The notes under the pieces: generated by a model | Told to the model about the DNA's origin: nothing | The model's database searches: none | What the model saw: only the letters and a program-made list of their open reading frames with translations | Shown: positions 46,039 through 57,800 of the stretch, in pieces | Layout of the letters: each line of letters starts with the position of its first letter | How positions within the stretch are numbered: the first letter of the stretch is position 1 | Assembly: GCA_001692895.1 (NCBI GenBank) | Contig: KV748192.1 | Coordinates: 2,414,688 to 2,478,687 of the forward strand | DNA length: 64,000 bases | Direction of reading: 5' to 3' | Source: Cenococcum geophilum 1.58 | Taxonomy: Eukaryota > Ascomycota > Dothideomycetes > Gloniales > Gloniaceae | Translations under genes and position numbers: made by a program

Positions 46039-46682
46039 GAATTATAGACTATATCTTAGTAGTTAAAGATAATAGCAAGCTAAGGCTTTATATATTAAAT
46101 CCTATACTAAAAGGTTTTATAGAACTATATTAGAATACTAAATTATTTATAATACTTATAATTAATTATAGACTAGCATAAAAGCTTAGAAGTAAAGTTA
46201 TATAAAAATCTTTATATTAGCCTAGGTAGTTGCTAGTATACTTCTAGTAAGCTTTTAATAGGTCTTTTAGTAATCCTTACGTCTTTTTTCTAATTATATT
46301 TTTCCTTTATTAAGGTTTTTTAGGAGTTTAAAGTAGGGGTTAGATAGATAGATAATATATAGCGGTATACCGATAGCTCTTTAAACCCTTTTTAGGACGA
46401 GCCTTTATAATCTCCCTACTATAAGATAATAGCAATTAGGGGCTAGCTGTAAGAAGGGGGGGTAATATAAGGGATATTATTGCGGATACCTTAGGTTATC
46501 CTTAGGACAACCCTTAGACACCCCTTAGATAGTTGCTAGTTACGTACTAGAGGCATATATCTATAGTATATAGTCTTTACAATCCTAAAGGCCTTACCTT
46601 CTTAAGGATTTATCTCTCTTACTAATTTATCCTATTCTACAATTGTATCCTTATAGCCCCCTATTTATAAAGTCCTCTTATA
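46039..46682 (+). mobile_element. Gypsy B copy B3, 3' end only (plus strand)
   Basis: 46039-46455 is the inverted counterpart of 18910-19336 of B2. It is followed by a G-run polypurine tract (46456-46462) and a 217-bp 3' LTR (46466-46682). The internal part ends exactly where the B1 5' LTR ends, so B1 probably inserted into or recombined with B3. The rest of B3 is not found at the left end of B1. Confidence 0.8.
46466..46682 (+). repeat. 3' LTR of Gypsy B3 (217 bp)
   Basis: TATAAGGGATATT to CTCTTATA, the reverse complement of the LTRs at 18680 and 45691 with many transitions. It is the most mutated B LTR here. Confidence 0.85.
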
Positions 46683-46707
46683 AAAAGCTATAAAAAGAAA
46701 GGGCTAG

Positions 46708-47065
46708 TGTTACGGAGTGAGTATAAGCGGCGATAATATATAGTAAGGTAGATATTATTAAGCTATATATATAAACTGTGTAAGAAGTTAAAACGTTACG
46801 TAAGAAGAGAAGGCAGGAAAACGGGGAGAAAGGGTATATATTATTAGCTTAGTTGCTTAGTCAATACGTACACAGAGTAGAATAGGATTTAGGTAGTGGT
46901 CCTAGCAGAACTTAGTAGGATTTAGTAGAACTTAGCGGAATATAGCAGAATATAGCAGATTGCCATTAGATTGCCGTAAATTGCTATCTTGTAGTTAGTC
47001 TCTAGTTACTAAGTTAGTGGAAATAGGTAGATGTGTATAAGGTGTTATAGGGGTGTCCCGTAACA
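46708..47065 (-). repeat. 3' LTR of Gypsy A4 (358 bp)
   Basis: It starts TGTTACGGAG and ends CCCGTAACA, followed by the C-run polypurine tract (coding strand G-run). Confidence 0.92.
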
Positions 47066-47079
47066 GTACCCCCCCTTTA

Positions 47080-48862
47080 AACTTAAGCTTCTGTAAGATA
47101 GGGTTATAGTAATTCTAAATAGAGTTTTTAAAAGTCTTCTGCGGCTTATATAAGTCCTATAGAGTTAACAGGTTCCTATAAGGGCTTAGTAAAGCCTTTC
47201 TATTTTATAAGATACATATATTAACGTTTCCGTTTATTATACTTAATATTATTAATTCTTTTAATAAAGTACTTGTTCTTACTATCTACTTTAACTAGTA
47301 GGGGAGGGTTTTATATCTATTTGGGTAGGGCATCTAATGCGGGAGTAGTGGGGTAGAGGACTGACGTGTGGAATACGGGGTGGATTTTACTTCTCGATTT
47401 TATAAGGGCTAGCGTTCTTCTAATTAAGCTTTTTAGCAGGTTGTTTTATATTTAGATTTCTTGTATCTAGCTAGATAAAGTTACTAATTTAGTAAGCTAG
47501 TACTAGGGTTTATTTCTTATTTGCTGCGGCTTTATAGACAGATTAAGCCTATATTATTTTGTTAGTAAGGAACTGTTATAGTTCCTCTATCTTCTTTATA
47601 AATTTATTTGCTTCTATAACTTATAAGGCGTAATAAGTAGGGCGAGGAACATTACTAAAGGGTTTAAAACCTATTTATAGATGCTAGCCGTAGTTAGCTA
47701 GAAACGGGGAGACCTTTATAGTTTCTAAGACGGAATTATTTGCGGTAAACTTAGCGAATGTAACCTAGTTAATCTAGTTATCTTATAAGTATAATATGTA
47801 TATCCGAATATACTATTCTATTATAGTGTTTATACGTTCCGTTTAACCATCTGTTTCTAGGTGGTATGCTATAAATAATAGTGCTTTAATATAGAGTTAG
47901 GTAGTTAGTTCTTTTTAGAATATAAAGATAAACTAGCTGCCTCTATCGGAGATAATTATTTTAGGAAGTCTGTAGAGTTTCTATATATAATCTAGGAATA
48001 GTTAGGCGACGGCAGGTGTTAATATATTAGGGTAGGCGATTAAGTGTCTTATCTTAGATAGTTGGTCTATAACTACTATAATATTTATGCAACCCTTACT
48101 TACGGGGAGGTTAATAATAAAGTTAATTAAGATATCCTTTTATCTTTAGTCTGGAATAGGCAGTGGCTTTAAAAGGCCGTTATATGTCTTATGTAAAGCT
48201 TTGGCTTATTAATAGATATAATAGCTAGAGACATACCTTTGTGTTATATTATATATATTCGGCTAGTAGTACTCTTATTAGAGTAGCTCTAGGGTTTTTT
48301 CTTAGCCTAGGTGGCTGGCTACTGGTAGGTTATATACGTATTTAAGGAGCTTAAGCTTAAGTTTATTGTGATTAGGGATAACTAAACAGTTCTAGTAATA
48401 TAAGCAGTTTCCGCGAGCTTTATATTTACTTAGAGAGATCTTCTTAAAGCGTCTGACGCTATCTTAAATTAGCTTAAGCGTCTCTTAGATAAACTTGTTA
48501 TTTGGGTATTTGTTAGTTATAATCTGTTTAATTAATTAATTAGTTATTTTAAGGACTTATACCATAAGATCTTTAGTAAGAGGGTTAAATAGTTTGGGAC
48601 GAAGTAGGGTCTAATTTTGGTAAGAACGTGCCTCTTTTAGTACTGGCGCGTCTTACAAGTATTAGGTTAGGGAATTAGGCTTTTAGCCTTAAACGCCTAG
48701 GCGGTATATAATTAAGAATTAAAAATAAGATAGGTATTCTAACTAGCGGGCCTAACGGTAGCTTAGCTGTTTTATAGCTGTAAAGTACTATAGGTTCTTA
48801 TAATTGCTAAGGACCTTAATTAGGAATCTAGCGCCTTTTAGTTTAGGTCGCCATTACTTAAA
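47080..48862 (-). pseudogene. Gypsy A4 pol, integrase/chromodomain part (broken)
   Basis: Minus strand, colinear with A2 27690-29480. The chromodomain-like end is near 47290, integrase at ~47450-48420, and the RNase H part to 48862, where copia is inserted. Stops are frequent and a short deletion at ~47396 removes part of the integrase C-terminus. Confidence 0.83.
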
Positions 48863-48867
48863 GTATC

Positions 48868-49061
48868 TATCGGGAATGAGGCAATTTGCCCTTACGTGCG
48901 GCATATTGCCGTCACGTGAGGCAACTTGCCGTCACGTGCCGTCGCGGCACTAGCGTGGTGAGGAACCTTAAATTCCTCACCCTCCCCTATCTAGAACAAT
49001 AACTTTTTCCATCACTATATCTACTCGAGTAGTATTGGTGATTTGCCCTGTGTTTTTAATA
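48868..49061 (+). repeat. 5' LTR of the copia element (194 bp)
   Basis: It starts TATCGGGAATGAGG (3' copy TGTTGGGAATAAGG). 48880-48939 holds three 20-bp tandem units with CACGTG in two. A 12-bp palindrome CTACTCGAGTAG is at 49021-49032. Confidence 0.92.
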
Positions 49062-49453
49062 CTAATTAGTAGTTAAATACATAGTTAACTATAGAGTAGC
49101 TAGGTTATCGACAGAAGAGATAGTTTTGTATAGGGGTGCTATATGCGCTTATATGGAATGGATCCCGGCGATACTGTGCTACCTTAAACTTGCGGAAAAC
49201 TAGTAACAGAAGTGTTACTAAGTACTAGGAGATACCAAGTTGCGTCTATTATATAGAATAATTACGTTTACGAAGATTTGGTTAAGTACTTTAGGTTAGA
49301 AGTGTTACTAAACCTAAGGTCCTAAGTTAACGTCCGAAACGCGTTAAACAACATCTTAAATTACCTACCTTTGGACAGCAAACCTACAAGATCCTATAAA
49401 ACCGAAAATCCTACCTACCTTTGACGTATAACACCTCGTTAATTCTACCTACT

Positions 49454-50900
49454 ATGGCGTTAACCTATCTAAAGAAGTACGAGAAAGATATTAACCCGGA
49501 GATATAGGACAAAGCCGTAACTAACTTTATAACTGCTAAGCAATAGGACCTAAATAGATTCTTAGTATACCGCATAGAACACTATAAAGATAGCGAATAT
49601 AATAATACCGCGCTATAGTATTATATAAAGGAGGACTTTATTAAATAGATAAAGGAAACATAGGTTCCTATAAATAAAGATATTGTATAAGACTTCCGTA
49701 ACTTCCTTTGGGAGTATAGAGTATTTATCCCTATAGATGGGGGTAGTATTAGAGATAATATTTAGGAACACGTTATTAATGCAAAGGAAGAGCATAAATA
49801 AACTTTATAAGAGATTAAGCACCAACTACACACTATAAAGAAGCTTAAATTATAATAGAACCCAAGTAATACACCACTAGAGACGCGTTTTAACTCTATT
49901 ACTTTAGGCACGAGTTCTAATATTCCACATCCATCGCCTCTACCTCTGTCTTTAACTCCCCTATATTAACCAGCTCAACCCACAGCCTTAATTAATAACC
50001 CCTAATAAGCGTAAGATCCCCTTGCTTCGCGGTCTAATAACCTTTAAACTCCGCTAACTAGATCTACGTCACTATCGTAGCCTATAATATAATGCAGCTA
50101 AATACCAATTAGAGGTACCTTAAAAATGCTTATAAAGCTTATAAAGCTCTATTTAGAATAGGAGAAGAAGTTTAGCGGAGAACTGTATAATATCCTTAAT
50201 TTAAAGTTACGTATCTTCTATGACTATTGCTAAAAGGTTAAACTAGAACCTAATTAATACCATATTACTTATTTAGTTATACTTAAGGGCTAAGCTAGTA
50301 CCTTCTATTATAATTGTTTAGCAGAAAAAAGATATAATTTTAACCGAATAATATATAAAATAAGATGCTACTTTAAAACAGAGGAGAATAAGCAGCAGTA
50401 TATGTTGGAGTAAAGAGAGACTACCTTCCTAAGAATTATTGCTATAAACCTAGGTGCCTCTTAACTTAATTGTCTTTAAAAGCTCTTTAATTAACTCTAG
50501 ATAATTTAGTGTGGTTTATCCAAATTATATTAAGAGGACTTTAGCCTACGCGATTAAGTTATTAATATATGCTAAGGTGTTAAAGAATATAACCTTACTC
50601 TCTTTAACCCTATAAGTACTTATAAAGGAGTATGTACTTAATTAAGATCCTCTATTAGCACCGCCCTACGCTCTTAAGAAGTATAGTAATTTAACGCCTA
50701 ATTTTAACCTACTTTAATTAACCCGGCCGACTAACATAATTATAACTAGACTAATTAAACATATAGTGGTTGTAGTAGGGGATATAGTAAAGGGTATAAT
50801 TAACGTTAACTATAAAGCAATTATGGAGGTCCTTATAGAGGTTCATTTTATAACGATTGGTAGAAGAAATGCTACGTTTGTAAGAAGCCAAATTACTAGT
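49454..50900 (+). pseudogene. Copia gag-like region (broken)
   Basis: An ATG at 49454 opens a frame 'MALTYLKKYEKDINPEI' with stops at Gln codons. Charged N-terminal helices are followed at ~50160-50600 by a conserved-looking stretch ('LRIFYDYC', 'ASTFYYNCLA', 'TTFLRIIAI'), typical of fungal copia gag as far as I can judge. A zinc knuckle is not clear. Gag would form the particle. No function remains. Confidence 0.6.
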
Positions 50901-53900
50901 TAACTAGACACCCCCTTAATAGATAAAAGGAGGCATATAATAAGTTTCGCTAGAGCGTACGAAACGTTGGAAACTAAGAAGTTACTATAGCCTACTTCTA
51001 AAGCTTCCTAGTTTAATATAAAGGCGAAGAAGATCTTAAGGGTAAGATTAACGAGGCTAAACAGCTCCTTATAGATATAGAAATTAAGGACTACTCTCCT
51101 AACTAATACTTCACTAAGTATAGTAAGGTAAATAGCATATAAACCGTTGCTGTCCTTAATAACTAATTTACGCTCTATTCTGTTATAAGGTTAGATATCT
51201 TTAATAAGCTAAAGGAAAGTTCCGCGTTCTCCTTTAACAACAGATACTCGGCAAACGTTTTTTATAGTATTATACCAGATACTAGAGCCGCAGAAGTATC
51301 TATAGTAGGAGAACCTTAAGTCCGAGCTCTTTAGTAGCTTAATAGTTCTATTTAGATTAACTAATTAACGGCAGGCTAATATACAATTTGCTTTAGTAAG
51401 GGTACTATAATTTCTCTTAGCATAATTAAGGTCTAAACCCCGTTAGGATATATCACTTTCTATATTATTCCCGCGAATACCCCGTTCCTATTCTACATCT
51501 AAGATATAGATAAATTAGGCGTTAAGCTTAACAACCTTAAGAATATGCTTATTTAGGGAGATAATTGGGTACCCATTGTACGTAAGTAGGGTTACCCTTA
51601 GTTGCTCCTTTAATAGCTAGAAAGGAGCGTTGCTTAAAGTTACTTAACTAAGTTAGAGCTACGTTAACTACATTATCGTTTTAGCTACCTATCCGTTTAC
51701 TAACTACTTAGGGTTCTTTAACGAGCAGGTTATGAAGTTAAGGTTAAGGCGATTAAATATCTTATAAAGTACTACTATTACTACCAAATAAACCAGAAGT
51801 CCCCTAGCCGATTTAAGTTTACCCTTAAAAATAACTACGACTTTAACTTCTATATTATTATGGATGTTATATATCTTAGCGGCAAGCTAGTACTTTAAGT
51901 TATTAACTTCTTAACCTCCTTTTAAGCCGCACGCTTTTTAAAAGATATATTAGCTAGGAACGCATAGGATACTCTTTAATTATACTAGATTAATGTCTAC
52001 CTAGGACCCCCTAATTAAATCGTTTATGATGTAGAAAAGAACTTTTTATCTATAGAGTTTTAATAATAGGCAAAGACAATAATAATTAAGGTTAAGGAAG
52101 TCCCTATTAAGGCACATAATAGTATCGGAAAGGTAGAATAATACTATATACCATTACGCCACGTATATAAGATTATTTCTTTAGAACTAGAGGGTGCTAG
52201 TAAAGAGCTTATCCTATAGATAGCTGTTAAGGCTATTAACAATACCGCTGGCCTAGATAGGCTCGTACCTATATTGCTAGTCTTTAGCGCCTACCCTTAA
52301 ATAACTAACGATTCTTTACTATCTCCCTCTATTATATAACGAGCTAAGGCAATTCGTAAGGCAATAAAGGAGGTATAACGTCTCTACGCCACGCGCTAGG
52401 TCAACGACGCACTAGGAATAAGAAATGGCCCAAATACCTTAACTACGCTTAATCTGCCACTCTAATCTAAGGTACGCGTATGGCGTAAAAAGGGAGGATA
52501 GTTAGGCCCACATAAACTTATTATAATTAATAGTTAGACTTATACTCTTTAGATACCCTATAGACCTACTTAATTCTATTTAACTATTATTAAGCCTTAC
52601 TATAAAGATAACAGTTCCGAGCCTTTACAGGATACCCTAGAAGATACCCTAGGAGATGCCCCAAAGAAGAACCACGATTAACGTGCCCTAGAAGGCGACT
52701 ACGACCCCAATATAACTATAGTAGATATACCGTAACTATAACGCGGTAGAGGTTACCTAAAAGAATTACAAAACCGCTAATACCTTATTAATTTTAAAGA
52801 GCAACTTATTGCCGCCATTAAGAATAGAGTTAAGCTGTTAGTAGCCTTTATAACAGCTAAAGAGAAGACTAACTTCGAGCTCGCAAAACAGCTCTAAAAG
52901 GAAGGCCGTATTATAACTTTAGGAGCTCCTTTCTAAGTATCTAATAAGTAGGAGATTAACAGTCTTATTATAAGAGAAGTCTTTAAGTTTAAGAAGTATA
53001 ACCCTACTAAGTTTAATAGGGTTTGTATATTTAGGTTAAGAATAGTTAATAAGATTAAAGGTAAAGCTACCGATACCCTATTTAAGAAGTTAAGGCTANT
53101 TATTTAAGGTTATAANNATAANNGTAAGGAAGTAATTCTTATATAATCCCCTATAATTTAACGAGCTAGTTAGCAAGTTATTATTACGCTAGCTCCCTCC
53201 TTAATAAAGAATAGAATGGCGGTTTATTTATAAGATATTACCTAGGCCTATACCCAATTAGAGATACGCCTTTAGCGTTTAATACTAGTATACCTTCTAG
53301 AGCAAATTCGCCACCAATATCCCGAAGATATAATTATGGTTATACTTAAGCCACTATATAGAATTACAGAGGCAGGAACTTATTAGTGGGCTACTTATAG
53401 CAAGTACTATAAAGAGAAGCTTTTAATAACTACTTCTATATTTAATCCCTGCTTCCTTATTACAGCTATAGGAACTCCATTTGGAATCGTTGGCATACAA
53501 ATAGACGATATAATTATCTTAGGAGACGACTAATTCTTAGCTCTTAAAGAAGATAAGCTAGTAAAGGCAAATCTTATGGCAAAGCCAAAGGAAAGACTTA
53601 ATTTAACAACACTATTACTCTTTAATAGATGCATTATTTCCCTAAACAAGGATTCTATTACCCTACGCCAGAAAGGTTAAGGTAAGAAGATTAACGTTAT
53701 TAATATTAATTCTCTAAAGTAAGGATACGTGGAGTAACGCGCTTGTGGAGCTTATATGGCTTCTATCTATTAACCTAAAGCTTCCTTTAATCTCTCTGTT
53801 ACCGCTTAATACTAAAAACTAACTAAGGAGGACATCCTTGCCCTAAATAAGCGTCTTTTCTAGCAAAGGAGCCATCTTAATTAAGGACTGCTCTATATGC

Positions 53901-54460
53901 CTATTAATTTTCCTACTGCTAAGCTTTTCGTATTTATTAATAAATTGTTTATAAATAATAAAGATTTTAGCTTCTAGCTAGGATATAAGATTATTATCGC
54001 GAATAAATCTACTAGAGAGAGTAACTTTATAATCCACGGTAATCTTATTTATTAGAGCTTAACTAAGAGCAAACGCGTTATTTAAAGCGTTTTAGCGTCA
54101 GAGATATATAGAATAGTTGGCGGAGTTAATATAGTAATTGCAATTAGAACTACCTTAAAGATAATTATAGATCGACTTAAACTCCCTATTATCCCTATAA
54201 TTGTATACACCGACTTATATTTCCTCTATAAGTGTTTAGTTAAGCTTAGTACCACAAAGGAGAAGCGCCTTATAATTAATATTATAGCACTATAGTAATC
54301 TTACAAGCGTTAAAAACTCTTTAAGATTTAATAGATTAATAACTAAGATAACCTAGCAGATATAATAATAAAGGTAAACCTAAATAAGGCACTAGAGACG
54401 TTCGTTAACACAAATACTCTATATATACGAGTTAAAGGTTAGGTTAAGAGGGAGTAGAAG
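50900..54460 (+). pseudogene. Copia pol: protease, integrase, RT, RNase H (broken)
   Basis: A protease/pre-integrase zone lies at ~51080-51620, followed by integrase at ~51700-52330 ('NYDFNFYIIMDV' near 51835, 'NIKFL'-type tail). RT begins with 'KGKATDTLFKKLRL' (~53060) and has 'YLQDIT.AYTQLE' (~53225-53260), 'LKPLYRITEAGTYWW'-like text near 53345 and 'IQIDDIIILGDD' (~53495-53530), the copia YxDD region with QIDD intact. RNase H at ~54120-54370 ends with 'DNLADIIIK', the copia A-D-x-x-T-K motif, here changed. Stops throughout. In life it would copy and integrate the element RNA. Confidence 0.85.
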
Positions 54461-54496
54461 ATATGGCGAGGGCCGCTAAGGCGCTAGTGGTAAGCG

Positions 54497-54542
54497 AGCT
54501 AATAGCGATTTTCCATCCCGGGGATGAAAAATTGTAATTGGT
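54497..54542 (+). repeat. 46-bp palindromic block shared with Gypsy C
   Basis: Matches 42119-42164 at 41 of 46 positions without gaps; the centre ATCCCGGGGAT is identical. It lies just after the RNase H frame and 130 bp before the 3' LTR. The palindrome is slightly imperfect here (TTCCATCCC / GGGATGAAA). Confidence 0.85.
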
Positions 54543-54671
54543 TAGTAGAAGTCCGGGTCAGTAAAATAAGGCGTATTACCTACCAAATTCTGCCATAGTC
54601 TGCCTATGGTCGTATTATCGTATACTGTCTGTTTGTATATAGATAGCAACCACAAAAAGAAGAGTTGCCAG

Positions 54672-54865
54672 TGTTGGGAATAAGGCAATTTGCCCTTACG
54701 TGCGGCATATTGCCGTCATATAAGGCAACTTACCGTCACGTGCCGTCGCGGCACTAGCGTGGTGAGGAACCTTAAATTCCTCACCCTCCCCTATCTAGAA
54801 CAACAACTTTTTCCATCACTGTATTTACTTGAGTAGTATTAGTGATTTGCCCTGTGTTTCTAATA
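54672..54865 (+). repeat. 3' LTR of the copia element (194 bp)
   Basis: Same length as the 5' LTR. It keeps the better start (TGTTGGGAAT), but its second tandem unit has lost CACGTG by transitions. Confidence 0.92.
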
Positions 54866-54870
54866 GTATC

Positions 54871-57800
54871 TAATAATAGCTAGTAATTCCTTATCGTAGA
54901 TCTTATAGTTATATTTAGCTAAGCTTAGTTATTTTAAGTAGTATACTATAGGATGTAATATTCCCTCTTTATTATATTAAGATAAGATGCCTCTAGTAAC
55001 GTAGTTAAATAAGTTAGCTTCTATAACACTTATTTAGTTTGGGTTAAAGTATTAGAGTATAGGCGTGGTGGTAAATATAACCTTTAAATAAGTAAAGGCC
55101 TTCTTATATTCCTTATTAAAGATAAAGGCTTTATCCTTTTAGGTTAGAGCTATAAGGGGTAAAACGAGGGCGGAGAAGTTGTTAATAAACTGTTAGTAGA
55201 AATTGGCAAATCCTATAAAGGCTTTTACTGTCACGGAGTAAGTATAAGCGACGATAATATATAGCAAGGTAGATATTATTAAGCTATATACATAAACTGT
55301 ATAAGGAGGTTAAGACGTTACGTAAGGAAGGAAGGTAGGAAAACGGGAAGAAAGGGCATATATTGTTGACTTAGTTGCTTAGTTAATACGTGCATGGGCA
55401 GAATAGGGTTCAGGTCATGGTCCTGGCAGAACTTGGCAGAATTTGGTGGAACTTGGCAGAATATAGCAGAATGCCGTAGATTGCCGTTAGATTGCCATTA
55501 GATTGCCATCAGATTGCTATTTCGCGGTTAGTCTCTAATTGCTGAGTCGGTGGAAACAGGTGGACGTGTGCAAGGTGTCACGGGGGTGTCCCGTGACACT
55601 TACATCCTTAACGTTCTTGGGTTCTTGCTAGTTTATAATTACTTTAATTTTCTTTAGGTCTATTTATATACCGTCTATAGAAATAAGAAGCCTAAGGTAT
55701 AGGACTTCCGTCTTATAAAACTTGTATTTATTTATATCTAATTATAGACTAGCTCTGTGTAGGGCTTATAGGATAAAGTTAACGTATTTCCAATATTTGG
55801 TTAGGTTATTACTATATATTAAAATGTCGTTAATATAAGTAGTATAGAAGATATCCAGGTAGGGGCGCAGGGTGTTATTTACGTAATATTAAAACAAGCT
55901 CGGAGCATTTGTAAGGCTAAATAGCGTCACTAAGTATTTAAATAATCCATACTAAGTACGGAATGCGGTAAGCTATTTATCTCCCTTTGCTATACGGATG
56001 CGGCTAAATGCAGAGATAATATTAAGCTTTATATAGTAGCGAGCCTTACTTAATTAGTTTAGTGTCTCCTATATTAATAGGATTAAGTATTGGTTCTTAA
56101 TAGTAATGGTATTAAAAGCTCGGTAGTCTATATAGAAGCGTAGTCCACCACCTAGTTTCTTAATAAAGATTACTAGTACGGCTACGGGTGAAGAGCTTAC
56201 TCTAATAAATCCTTTACTTAGGTTCTTGTCTAGATACTTCTATAGCACTTAGAGTTCGTTTTAGGACATCCTGTATAGGGGTCTAAATCTAGGCTATTTT
56301 CCTTCTTCTAGTATAATCTTATGGTTATATAATTGGTGTTCTAGTAGCTTATCGGCTTCCTTCTATAAAAATACCTCTAGGCGGTTATAGTATTCTACTG
56401 GTACCTTTATAGTAGGGTTAGTGTACTTTTTTAGTGCTAAGGCTTTCTTAATATTAGCTATAGTAACAGCAAAGATTATATATTTGGGTTTCTTAGCGAG
56501 TTACGCTAGCGGGGTAGCTTTAATTATGTAGATATCTAGGGCGTTAAGCGGGCTCTAGTTGTCCGTAGTTTCTTATATAGTTCCTTACTTAATTTTAGGT
56601 TTGGTGTTAGGTATAAAGTTAGTATTAGATTTAGGTTTAGGTTTTTTAAGTATGCTCTTTATAGTAGAGTACTAGTTCTTTTAGTATTTTTATATAGTAA
56701 GCTTAAGCTTTTGCTTAGTTTGGGGCGGTGTAGTACTTAGGATCTATTTATAGGGTTCGGTGGAGTTTTTAGATCCTTAGTAGATATTAGTAGAAATCTT
56801 ACGTTAGTGGAATTTAGTAAAATTTCTAGGTTAGTGGAATCTGGTAGATTCCTTAGGCGTAGGGTAGACATTGGTGGAAATCTTAGGCTAATAGATTTTA
56901 GTAGATTTCCTAGATTTTGGTTTAGGGTTAGGACGGTGCGTTATAAGGCACTTCTATTTATAACGGGAGGTGGTAAATAGAAGCTTAAGGTTGTCTTAAT
57001 TAATGGTTACCTTATATAGCTTTATTTAGGGTCGTCTGAGAATTACTAGGTAACCTAAGGTAGTAACAAAAAGCTTAATTAGTTCTTTGTGGTGCAGGTA
57101 TTAGAGTCTTAGGTATACTATATAGGTAATTCGGCCTAAGACTGTATATTTACTATTAAATCTAAATACGTTAATATGCCGGTTAAGGGGAATTAGGGTA
57201 AAACTATTGTCTTACGCGAAGATCTTATTAATAAATCCTATGCTACTAGCTCCTATATTAATTAGGACTTAAGTATTAGCCTATTAATTATTTTACTAAA
57301 AATAACAGTTAACGGTTATGCTATAATCCTAAGAGTTAGAGTTTATAATATTTAAAGCGTTTAACGAGATCCTAAGGCAGAGCTATCCTAGAAAGTGACT
57401 TAACTCTAAGATATACCTTTTAGTGGTAAGTAAGAAGGGGTTTCTATAAAACGTTAGTTATAGCTTTGCCCTTATAAGTAGTGCTTACTAAACACGGGGC
57501 TGGAACTAGGTAAAGATTAGGGGCAGTAACTGGAAGATTAATACGGTAAACGGTTGCTAATATTAGCCGTTTATAAATTGTTTTGGGGCGTAGGTAAGGG
57601 GATAAGATAATATTTTAAGATATAGTCCTTACTTCCGCACTTAAAGTAGAGGCCTAGCTTAATGCGTCTTTCTTATTTAGGGGACCCTAGTAGGGCGTAC
57701 TTTAGGGTTCTAGTGTTAATATCTATGGCGTTAGGGTGCTTAGGCTAAGATAACTTATTAAACGTTTACGGGGCTGTTATATTATATTAAGGAGCGTGTT

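Larger units (their letters stand above)
48868..54865 (+). mobile_element. Ty1/copia retrotransposon in Gypsy A4
   Basis: Two 194-bp LTRs (48868-49061 and 54672-54865) with target repeat GTATC (48863-48867 and 54866-54870) enclose ~5.6 kb. Integrase lies before RT and RNase H, which defines Ty1/copia. RIP stops are frequent in the interior while the GC-rich LTR starts are well kept. It also carries the palindrome shared with Gypsy C. Ambiguous bases occur at 53099, 53116-53117 and 53122-53123. Confidence 0.93.

Noticed and set aside
48868..54865. Possibility that the copia element is a Ty3 element like its neighbours
   Set aside because: Integrase precedes RT and the RNase H ends with an A-D-x-x-K-type motif; this is the Ty1/copia order.
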